From the NCBI GenBank assembly GCA_945874815.1, contig CAMCIE010000114.1:1-5452 (forward strand): a stretch of DNA of 5,452 nucleotides, in the 5' to 3' direction. The DNA is from an uncultured Bacteroidales bacterium (GTDB lineage: Bacteria; Bacteroidota; Bacteroidia; Bacteroidales; UBA932). Shown here in pieces: positions 1-5,452 of this stretch. A model generated the notes under the pieces. It was not told the DNA's origin. It saw only the letters and a list, made by a program, of their open reading frames with translations, and ran no database searches. Position 1 is the stretch's first letter. The number at the start of each line of letters is the position of its first letter. The position numbers and the translations under genes were made by a program.

Positions 1-1
1 T

Positions 2-2959
2 ACGAATGGTACGGTAAGAATCAAATGTCCTGCAATTACTGATGCCAAACTGGTGATAATGGCAAATATAGATGCAGATATGGTTAATGTGTCCCCGGAG
101 AAACTGAATTCCATAACGAAATATAGCCAGTTGACCGCATTGACGGCGACATTGAATCAGGAAATCACCTCTCGAAATGGTCTGTTCCCTATGTATGGAG
201 CGACATCTGTAGATATTTCATCTGATGGCATTACCCCGGCGGGGGGAAGCGGAACGGCGACTGTGGAGCTGGAGAGATTCGATGCCAAGGTGAAGGTAAA
301 AGTGAGGGTCGCCACCGCCAATGAGATTTCCTCAACAGATGGAGGAGGCGTGACTACCACGCAGACTCTCAAGGAGTTTCGTCCGGAGTCCTGGAGAGTG
401 GTCAATCTGCCTAAGGGATGTTATATCGTTCCGCGTGCTGCGGAGGATGCCGGGGAGGGCTTCTTTTCTACCGAGGCTGTCGGCTTCGAGACTGTCGGAA
501 CAGAGTCTTTCACTTTTGTCAACAGCGACACCGGACTCAGCCAGACTGTAGAAAGCACAGTCAATGGTTTTTCGTTTTATATGATGGAGAACCGGCCGAC
601 GCCCAAAAATTCCGTCTCCTCATATCACGAACGCGACAGACGGATAAAGACGGCTTCGGGAGAGTTCGACACTTCTTCCGGGCTTTGGGAAAATGCTCCC
701 GAGGACGGCACATATCTGGAAATCAAGGGGGAAGTCCTGATGGATGTAGATGTGTCTTCCGAGGCGAAAACCCAGCAGCTTGCCGCAGATGTCACCTATT
801 ACGTTCATCTTGGGGACATAGCAACGAGTGTGAATGACTACAATATCAAAAGGAACACCTATTATACCTATACCATTACACTCAAGGGGGTAAGCAAAAT
901 AGAACTGGAAGTGACAACCTCGGACGCCGCCAACCCTGGTTCTGTGGTGGAGGATCAGCCTGGGGCTGAGGGAATGGTTTATGTGGCTAAAGAATCCATC
1001 TTCACTTTCGATGCCCATTATGGGCAGCGTGTTTTCTGTTTTGATGCCGCATATATAGATCCGAACACAGTCACCTGGTATGTCAAGACTCCGTTTGGAA
1101 AAGAGGGAACACCTCCGAAGGTGGGAGATACGGAGGTTCCTTCGGGTATGGACTATGACTGGGTGCATTTCGTGGTCAACAACGTTTCATCCTCAAATAC
1201 ATATGATTACACCTATGGCGGTTCTTCTTTGACTGGGACCTTGGATGACTTCCCATATTCCCGAAACAACATGGCATGGCCCGGAGATCCGGATGACGGC
1301 TACGAGTCGGATGCGGAGACCTCTCTTTGGGCGAGCGGCAGGGAAGTGATGGACATTGTGGAATTTACTAAATACATTAAGGAGCAGGCTCGTGCCTACA
1401 ATGCCGGGGAACCGAATGATTTCCGAAGGGAGTTTGACCAGGAATGGTTTGACTGGTACATTGACAATCATCCCGGGATTGAGGTGTCGGGTCCGGCAAC
1501 ACTCATTGGAGGGAAACCGGGACCGTGGTTCAGGGACAGGATTTATATGACTGTGTTTGTTGATGAATTCTATTACGATAAAGATCCTATAACGGGAGAA
1601 AAGAGCCAGACTTTGTGGAAGAGATTTGTCAATCAGCCGAACCGTCTGATGCACATTCTTTGTGATAATCAGAAAAGTCTCGACAAGGCAAGTTCGGCTA
1701 CTGGAAGCGTCATAACTTTGAGACAGAGGTCCATACAGACTCCTTATTCCTTGACGGGGACTGCTACCACCGGGTGGGGATGCGAGACGGTCGATGAGAA
1801 TGCCGACAACTATCTTTGGTTTTATCCGGGGGAAAACAGCAAAGACGGCCCGAGTGACGCCGTCAAAGGATCGGCTCTCGGCAATACTTCTGTGTATAAT
1901 GGCCTGTATAATACAGTCCGTTTGTGGGGATGTTATTCTTCCGGTACATGGGTTGACAGGAATTGGTCGGACTTTCTGGATTTCAACCGCCCGAATGATT
2001 ACAACATCGTCTTTTTGAAGACAGACAAGGCAAGTCTCCAGTATTCTGCGATGATGCGTAACCGCGACTCCAACGGAAACGGGGTGATTGACAAGGAGGA
2101 GGTGAAGTGGTACCTTGCTTCGCTGGGCCAGCTTCAGCTCCTGTTTTTCGGCGAACTGGGACTGACTGAAGATGCGGTGCTGTATCCGGACAGATTCGCC
2201 TCTGCTACGGGTGAATTCGAAGACGGACATCCTTATTCGGGATGGCCTAAATGGTACTGCCATATAGTCAGCAGTTCTGCCCAGTCCGGATATATCGTTC
2301 CTCAGGTCCTGTGGGCCGAAGAGGGACTTTCCGTCTCAAGATACAAGCAGGATACATGGGAGTCAGGTCCTTATATTGTAAAATGTGTCAGGAACCTCGG
2401 TTTCACTCCGGAGGATTTCGACACTGACGATGACGCCCACAGGCCGGCGAACATCGTGGACGAGTATCCTCCCGCCGGGACGATTGACGAGAATTCCGTC
2501 TATCGTTTCGGCATGACCAACCTCAACGACAAATCAAAGAGGTTCTACACTTCCGTCGAGCTTGAACCTTATGATGAAAATTCGGAGATGGCAAGGCTTT
2601 ACAACGGTCTTGAAACGGGGCCGCTGGTAAGTGCACCGTCTGCCGGAATCAATAGTTATCCGGATTTGTACAATATGCTGATTTCCGGTAAATCCCCTTG
2701 TCCGGACGGCTACAGGGTGCCTAACATCCGTGAGGCCGCAATGATGTTTCTGTTGTGCAACAAAACGGCTTGGTGGACCGGGTGGATATATAACTGTTCA
2801 TTTTATTCCATGGGAAATTATGGAAACAAGAAGAATTCTTCGACGAGGACTGACGGGAATCCGATGAATTCCTGGAACATAAGCTATAATGGCAATGTCA
2901 ACCTTGGTTTCAATACCAATACACAAATACGCTGCGTCCGCGACTGGAACCCTGACTGA
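2..2959 (+). CDS. Large fimbrillin-family (DUF4906-like) surface protein, 5' end outside window
   Basis: The reading frame is open from base 2 to the TGA at 2957-2959, giving 985 visible residues. The GTG at 53 and ATG at 59 are internal, because fimbrillin-like sequence continues upstream of them, so the signal peptide or lipobox is not visible. Visible residues 40-110 resemble the N-terminal beta domain of FimA/Mfa1-type fimbrillins (RNGLFPMYG, then ELERFDAKVKVKV). Residues 265-307 (YYVHLGD, NDYNIKRNTYYTYTITLKG) match the end of a DUF4906-type domain. Residues 689-700, DSNGNGVIDKEE, form a perfect EF-hand calcium loop, followed by VKWYLASLGQL. Residues about 880-985 look like a FISUMP-type lectin-like domain: CPDGYRVPNIREA at 900-912 and RCVRD at 977-981. 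The likely role is an exported, lipid-anchored or pilus-tip surface protein; function is inferred from family only. The unusual length favours a tip or accessory adhesin over a major pilin. No terminator is evident after the stop. Confidence 0.85.
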   Translation, partial: TNGTVRIKCPAITDAKLVIMANIDADMVNVSPEKLNSITKYSQLTALTATLNQEITSRNGLFPMYGATSVDISSDGITPAGGSGTATVELERFDAKVKVKVRVATANEISSTDGGGVTTTQTLKEFRPESWRVVNLPKGCYIVPRAAEDAGEGFFSTEAVGFETVGTESFTFVNSDTGLSQTVESTVNGFSFYMMENRPTPKNSVSSYHERDRRIKTASGEFDTSSGLWENAPEDGTYLEIKGEVLMDVDVSSEAKTQQLAADVTYYVHLGDIATSVNDYNIKRNTYYTYTITLKGVSKIELEVTTSDAANPGSVVEDQPGAEGMVYVAKESIFTFDAHYGQRVFCFDAAYIDPNTVTWYVKTPFGKEGTPPKVGDTEVPSGMDYDWVHFVVNNVSSSNTYDYTYGGSSLTGTLDDFPYSRNNMAWPGDPDDGYESDAETSLWASGREVMDIVEFTKYIKEQARAYNAGEPNDFRREFDQEWFDWYIDNHPGIEVSGPATLIGGKPGPWFRDRIYMTVFVDEFYYDKDPITGEKSQTLWKRFVNQPNRLMHILCDNQKSLDKASSATGSVITLRQRSIQTPYSLTGTATTGWGCETVDENADNYLWFYPGENSKDGPSDAVKGSALGNTSVYNGLYNTVRLWGCYSSGTWVDRNWSDFLDFNRPNDYNIVFLKTDKASLQYSAMMRNRDSNGNGVIDKEEVKWYLASLGQLQLLFFGELGLTEDAVLYPDRFASATGEFEDGHPYSGWPKWYCHIVSSSAQSGYIVPQVLWAEEGLSVSRYKQDTWESGPYIVKCVRNLGFTPEDFDTDDDAHRPANIVDEYPPAGTIDENSVYRFGMTNLNDKSKRFYTSVELEPYDENSEMARLYNGLETGPLVSAPSAGINSYPDLYNMLISGKSPCPDGYRVPNIREAAMMFLLCNKTAWWTGWIYNCSFYSMGNYGNKKNSSTRTDGNPMNSWNISYNGNVNLGFNTNTQIRCVRDWNPD

Positions 2960-3007
2960 TGAGCTGGCTAAATCCTGTCTCATGCGGTTTCGCAAAATCG
3001 AAAATAC

Positions 3008-3038
3008 TTTGCATCTGCAACAAAAATTACTAACTTCG
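3008..3038 (+). promoter_or_regulatory. Candidate Bacteroidales-type promoter for pgi
   Basis: TTTG at 3008-3011 is followed after 19 bases by TAACTTCG at 3031-3038. This fits the Bacteroidetes -33/-7 pattern TTTG-N19-21-TAnnTTTG with one mismatch. Transcription would begin near 3045 and give a leader of roughly 200 bases that contains the repeats upstream of pgi. An alternative reading takes TACTTTG (3005-3011) itself as a -7 element one base short of consensus. Bases 2960-3007 otherwise show no gene and no convincing terminator. Confidence 0.4.
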
Positions 3039-3045
3039 CGCGGTT

Positions 3046-3062
3046 ATGACATTTTATGTCAT
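3046..3062. repeat. Short perfect inverted repeat
   Basis: ATGACAT (3046-3052) and ATGTCAT (3056-3062) are perfect reverse complements separated by TTT. The right half runs straight into the GTCATG that opens the dispersed repeat beginning at 3058, so it probably belongs to that element rather than being an operator. There is no T-run after it, which argues against a terminator. Confidence 0.6.
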
Positions 3063-3146
3063 GCCGGGCGAAGTCGCTTAGGTCATGTTTAGCGGAGTCG
3101 AGACATCTGATAGATCTCTCCATGCGCTTCGCTTAGTCGAGATGAC
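3058..3146. repeat. Dispersed palindromic intergenic repeat (GTCATG...ATGAC element)
   Basis: The core runs from GTCAT at 3082-3086 to ATGAC at 3142-3146. It contains TTTAGCGGAG in the left arm and its imperfect complement CTTCGCTTAG (3127-3136) in the right arm, around a central part with CATCT...AGATCTCTCC. From memory, this wording (GTCATGnnnAGCGnAGTCGA, CATCT, then CGAGATGACAG) matches a repeat family scattered between genes in many bacteria. The left end is doubled: GTCATGnnn(G/A)GCGnAGTCG occurs at 3058 and again at 3082, a 24-base shift. No coding potential or transposase is seen. It may form an imperfect hairpin in the pgi leader RNA. Confidence 0.65.
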
Positions 3147-3224
3147 AGATAAAGGTTAGTCGAGATGACAGATAATGGTTAGTCGAGATGACAGATAAAG
3201 GTTAGTCGGGATGACAGATGAAGA
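3133..3224. repeat. Tandem repeat, four 23-base units
   Basis: Units start at 3133, 3156, 3179 and 3202. Each begins TTAGTCGAGATGACAGAT and ends AAAGG or a close variant. Units 1 and 3 are identical, unit 2 differs at one base and unit 4 at three. Unit 1 includes the right arm of the preceding palindromic repeat, so the array looks like an expansion of that arm. The period is not a multiple of three and no long frame runs through, so it is non-coding. There are no unique spacers, so it is not a CRISPR array. It ends 26 bases before the pgi start. Confidence 0.93.
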
Positions 3225-3250
3225 AGTAATTTTATATACAATATTTTGTT

Positions 3251-4591
3251 ATGGTAAAAGTAAATTTAGGAGGCTGCAACTCCTTTGTAAATGATGCAGA
3301 TTACAAGGCTTATGTAGAGAAGGCACTTTCAGCTCTGGATGTCCTTGAGTCAGAGACTGGTGCAGGAAATGATTTCCTCGGATGGAAACACCTTCCTTCA
3401 ACAACTCAGGAGTCCCTCATCGTTGAATGTGAGCAGATTCGTGACAGCTGGAAGGCAAAAGGCGTTGACCTTGTAGTAGTTATCGGAATCGGCGGATCAT
3501 ATCTCGGAGCAAAATGCGCTATCGAGGCTCTTTCACACACTTTTGCGAACAGTCTCAAGGGTGAGAAATCTGCACCTCAGATTGTTTTTGCAGGTAACAA
3601 CCTTTCAGAGGAATATATCAGCGAGCTTATGGACCTTATGCAGCAGAGAAACTGCGCTGCGGTGGTCATTTCCAAGTCAGGTACCACAACCGAGCCAGCA
3701 ATCGCTTTCCGTCTGATCAAACAGTACATCGAGCAGACTTACGGTGCAAAAGAGGCTTCTGAGCGTATCGTAGCCGTTACAGATGCTCACAAAGGCGCTC
3801 TCAAATCCCTCTCGACCCAGGAAGGCTACAAGACTTTCGTCATTGAGGACAATGTCGGAGGACGTTTCTCTGTCCTTACTCCTGTAGGAATCCTTCCTAT
3901 CGTTCTCGCAGGCTTCGACATGAGGGCAATGCTCAAAGGAGCAGCCGAGATGGAAGAGGCTTGCGCAAAGAAATGCGAGTGCAACCCTGCAGTTCAGTAT
4001 GCTGCAATGCGTAACCTTCTTTACAACAACGGCAAGACCGTGGAAATCCTTGTTTCCTTCTCACCTAAGCTCCAGTACCTCGGCGAGTGGTGGAAACAGC
4101 TTTACGGAGAGTCTGAGGGTAAGGATGGAAAGGGCATTTTCCCTGCATCATGCATCTTCACAACTGACCTTCACTCAATGGGACAGTACATCCAGGAGGG
4201 CGAGCGCATGCTCATGGAGACTGTCGTTACCGTTGAGAACAGCAACCGCAGCATGACAATTGCCAACGATCCTCAGAATCTTGATGGCCTTAACTTCCTC
4301 ACCGGCAAGCATGTGGAGGAGTGCAACGCTATGGCTGAGCTCGGTACCAAACTTGCCCACATCGACGGTGGCGTTCCTCAGCTTCAGGTAAGCATCGAGC
4401 GTATCAACGAGTACAATCTCGGCGGATTGTTCTATTTCTTCGAGAAAGCCTGCGGTATCAGCGGCTACATCCTTGGCGTGAATCCTTTCAACCAGCCAGG
4501 TGTCGAGGCATATAAGAAGAATATGTTCGCTCTTCTTGGCAAACCTGGATATGAGGCTCAGGCAGCAGCTCTCAAGGAGAGACTTGCATAG
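3251..4591 (+). CDS. pgi: Glucose-6-phosphate isomerase
   Basis: This cytoplasmic enzyme interconverts glucose-6-phosphate and fructose-6-phosphate in glycolysis and gluconeogenesis. The 446 residues are full length for the short bacterial type (about 450). Visible signatures are the SIS-fold segment VVVIGIGGSYLGAK (76-88), the phosphate-binding SKSGTTTEP (141-149), the first PGI signature NVGGRFSVLTPVGI (201-214) and the second, GYILGVNPFNQPGVEAYKK (405-423). The expected active-site residues are present: R205 in GGRFS, E287 in YGESEGK, H308 in TDLHSMGQ and K422 near the C-terminus. All key motifs are intact, with no frameshift. The ATG at 3251 gives the normal family N-terminus. Only an AT-rich stretch precedes it, with no Shine-Dalgarno sequence, as is usual in Bacteroidetes. 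The gene stands alone: a repeat-filled gap lies upstream and a strong hairpin lies 56 bases after the stop. Confidence 0.98.
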   Translation: MVKVNLGGCNSFVNDADYKAYVEKALSALDVLESETGAGNDFLGWKHLPSTTQESLIVECEQIRDSWKAKGVDLVVVIGIGGSYLGAKCAIEALSHTFANSLKGEKSAPQIVFAGNNLSEEYISELMDLMQQRNCAAVVISKSGTTTEPAIAFRLIKQYIEQTYGAKEASERIVAVTDAHKGALKSLSTQEGYKTFVIEDNVGGRFSVLTPVGILPIVLAGFDMRAMLKGAAEMEEACAKKCECNPAVQYAAMRNLLYNNGKTVEILVSFSPKLQYLGEWWKQLYGESEGKDGKGIFPASCIFTTDLHSMGQYIQEGERMLMETVVTVENSNRSMTIANDPQNLDGLNFLTGKHVEECNAMAELGTKLAHIDGGVPQLQVSIERINEYNLGGLFYFFEKACGISGYILGVNPFNQPGVEAYKKNMFALLGKPGYEAQAAALKERLA

Positions 4592-4647
4592 TTTGGCATA
4601 CACTTTGCAACTACACTGAAACGGTTAGTTTAGTTGTTATAATTGGT

Positions 4648-4689
4648 TAAATATCGGAGCAGTCGATTTTTCGGTTGCTCCGATATTTA
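4648..4689 (+). terminator. Rho-independent-type terminator after pgi
   Basis: Fourteen bases (4648-4661, containing ATATCGGAGCA) pair perfectly with 4676-4689 (containing TGCTCCGATAT). The stem continues inward through two G-T wobbles and three Watson-Crick pairs to a TTTT loop at 4667-4670, about 19 bp in total. The tract after it is AT-rich (TTATTATATATT) rather than pure T. Its position between the pgi stop and the next start suggests it ends the pgi transcript. The AT-rich flanks on both sides mean it could work in either direction. Confidence 0.8.
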
Positions 4690-4718
4690 TTATATATTGC
4701 GATTTTTCATTATCTTCG
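4686..4718 (+). promoter_or_regulatory. Candidate promoter for the ManA-family gene
   Basis: TATCTTCG at 4711-4718 matches the Bacteroidetes -7 pattern TAnnTTTG with one mismatch. A poor -33 candidate, TTTA at 4686-4689, lies 21 bases upstream and overlaps the end of the terminator stem. Transcription would begin near 4725, leaving a leader of only about 14 bases before the ATG at 4739. The -7 region and the bases after it resemble those upstream of pgi: CTTCGCATCTGCTA at 4714 against CTTTGCATCTGCAA at 3007. Confidence 0.4.
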
Positions 4719-4738
4719 CATCTGCTAAAAATTTCGAT

Positions 4739-5452
4739 ATGTCAGAAACACACAAAAAATTATACCCCTTCAAATTCAAGCCAGTCGAATTTGAAAAATC
4801 CTATGGAAAGGAAAAATGGTCGGTCGCAGATCTTGGATTCGCCGATTCGGAAATAGAGAATGGCTGGTTGTCAGGCAATTCCATGTCAGATGTGATGGAA
4901 ACCTACCTGGAGAGGGTAGTAGGGGAGAATGTCTATCAGTTCTACGGGCGCCAGTTCCCCGTATTTATCAAATTCATAAATCTTGACGGCCGTACACCAT
5001 TGTTCGTTCATCCGGATGATGTGGTGGCCATGGAGAGATATGATGCATTGGGAAGGGCAAAATTGCTCTATATCCAGAAGGCCTCAAAAGACTCAAAACT
5101 GTATATCGGCTTCAAGAGAGAGGTCTCAGCGACAGAGTTTTTCGAAAAATGTCTTGACGGAAGCATATACGAACTTATGAATGAGGTTGTACCTGTTGAG
5201 GGAAGTCATTATTTCATAGAGCCGGGGACCGTGCATGCCGCTGCAGGAAAGATTTCAATGGTCTGTGTATCAGAGTCTTCCGATGCAAACTTCGTTATGC
5301 ATGACGATTATGCAACAGATGAGGAACGCATGCTCCAGACTACGCAGATTTCCGAATGTCTGGATTATGTGAACCTTGGAAAATTCGATTTGGAGAAACT
5401 TTCATCTCATCAGGTTGAGGGAGTTGTGGACACCCTCATAGAGAGACCTGAA
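4739..5452 (+). CDS. Class I mannose-6-phosphate isomerase (ManA) family protein, 3' end outside window
   Basis: The frame runs from ATG 4739 to the window edge without a stop, giving 238 residues. Short class I ManA proteins are about 315-325 residues, so roughly 80 are missing. Family landmarks are LYPFKFKPV (8-16), FPVFIKFINLDG (73-84), VHPDD (90-94), LYIGFKREVS (121-130) and IEPGTVHAAAGKI (160-172). ManA is a zinc cupin enzyme that converts mannose-6-P to fructose-6-P. Here H91 and H166 match the two zinc-ligand histidines, but the Gln of the usual QVHPDD is F89. The Glu of the usual GKTExW, 17 residues after the His, is K108. The Arg of the usual SDTTYR is V186. The WGG near the N-terminus is also absent. 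Family membership is clear; isomerase activity is doubtful, so no symbol is given. It could be a diverged paralogue with a regulatory or altered catalytic role. The start is the first in-frame ATG and matches the family N-terminus; no Shine-Dalgarno sequence is visible. Confidence 0.88.
   Translation, partial: MSETHKKLYPFKFKPVEFEKSYGKEKWSVADLGFADSEIENGWLSGNSMSDVMETYLERVVGENVYQFYGRQFPVFIKFINLDGRTPLFVHPDDVVAMERYDALGRAKLLYIQKASKDSKLYIGFKREVSATEFFEKCLDGSIYELMNEVVPVEGSHYFIEPGTVHAAAGKISMVCVSESSDANFVMHDDYATDEERMLQTTQISECLDYVNLGKFDLEKLSSHQVEGVVDTLIERPE

Noticed and set aside
1193..2263. Long open frame of 356 codons on the - strand within the fimbrillin-like gene
   Set aside because: It lies wholly inside a well-supported + strand gene, its translation shows no recognisable domain and is rich in Arg, Ile and Ser as expected of an antisense shadow. 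The + strand protein has clear family motifs.
2889..3092. Small + strand frame of 67 codons crossing the end of the fimbrillin-like gene into the gap
   Set aside because: It overlaps coding sequence in another frame, then runs through the candidate promoter and dispersed repeat. Nothing in the product is recognisable.
3133..3224. Possible CRISPR array
   Set aside because: The 23-base units are contiguous with no unique spacers, and no cas genes are nearby.
3242..3248. TATTTTG as a promoter -7 element for pgi
   Set aside because: It ends two bases before the pgi ATG, so transcription would start inside the gene, and it is one base short of TAnnTTTG.
3268..3273. AGGAGG-like Shine-Dalgarno sequence just inside pgi
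   Set aside because: It encodes part of the LGG tripeptide and no suitable in-frame ATG follows. The ATG at 3251 already gives the normal N-terminus.
4175..4603. 142-codon frame on the - strand over the end of pgi
   Set aside because: It is the antisense shadow of conserved pgi sequence, with no recognisable product.
4983..5180. 65-codon + strand frame inside the ManA-family gene
   Set aside because: It is out of frame with a clear ManA-family reading frame and has no recognisable features.

Overview
The window reads as ordinary chromosomal DNA from a member of the order Bacteroidales. The evidence is a large fimbrillin-type surface protein of a class typical of gut and oral Bacteroidales, gene starts without a Shine-Dalgarno sequence in AT-rich leaders, promoter-like TTTG / TAnnTTTG elements, and a short (446-residue) glucose-6-phosphate isomerase. 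The family or genus cannot be settled from what is visible.

Layout, all on the + strand: (1) bases 2-2959 hold the 3' part of a very large fimbrillin/DUF4906-like secreted protein whose start lies left of the window. It has a FimA/Mfa1-like N-terminal beta region, a DUF4906-like segment, a perfect EF-hand-type calcium loop and a C-terminal FISUMP-like (lectin-like) domain. (2) Bases 2960-3250 are a 291-base non-coding gap with a candidate promoter, a dispersed palindromic intergenic repeat and a four-copy 23-base tandem repeat that grows out of the right arm of that palindrome. (3) Bases 3251-4591 encode a complete, canonical pgi. (4) Bases 4592-4738 hold a strong 19-bp hairpin terminator and a candidate promoter. 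(5) Bases 4739-5452 hold the 5' part of a class I mannose-6-phosphate isomerase (ManA) family gene that runs off the right edge.

Pgi and a working ManA would both feed the fructose-6-phosphate pool (from glucose-6-P and mannose-6-P), so the two genes are plausible metabolic neighbours. The terminator between them argues for separate transcripts. The fimbrial gene is probably the end of an unrelated surface-structure operon.

Two things deserve a second look. The ManA-family protein keeps both zinc-ligand histidines but appears to have lost the Gln and Glu ligands and the usual catalytic Arg. The presumed pgi 5' leader is occupied by an expanded dispersed repeat whose 23-base units carry an ATG each. 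I saw no CRISPR, transposase, tRNA, rRNA or phage gene.
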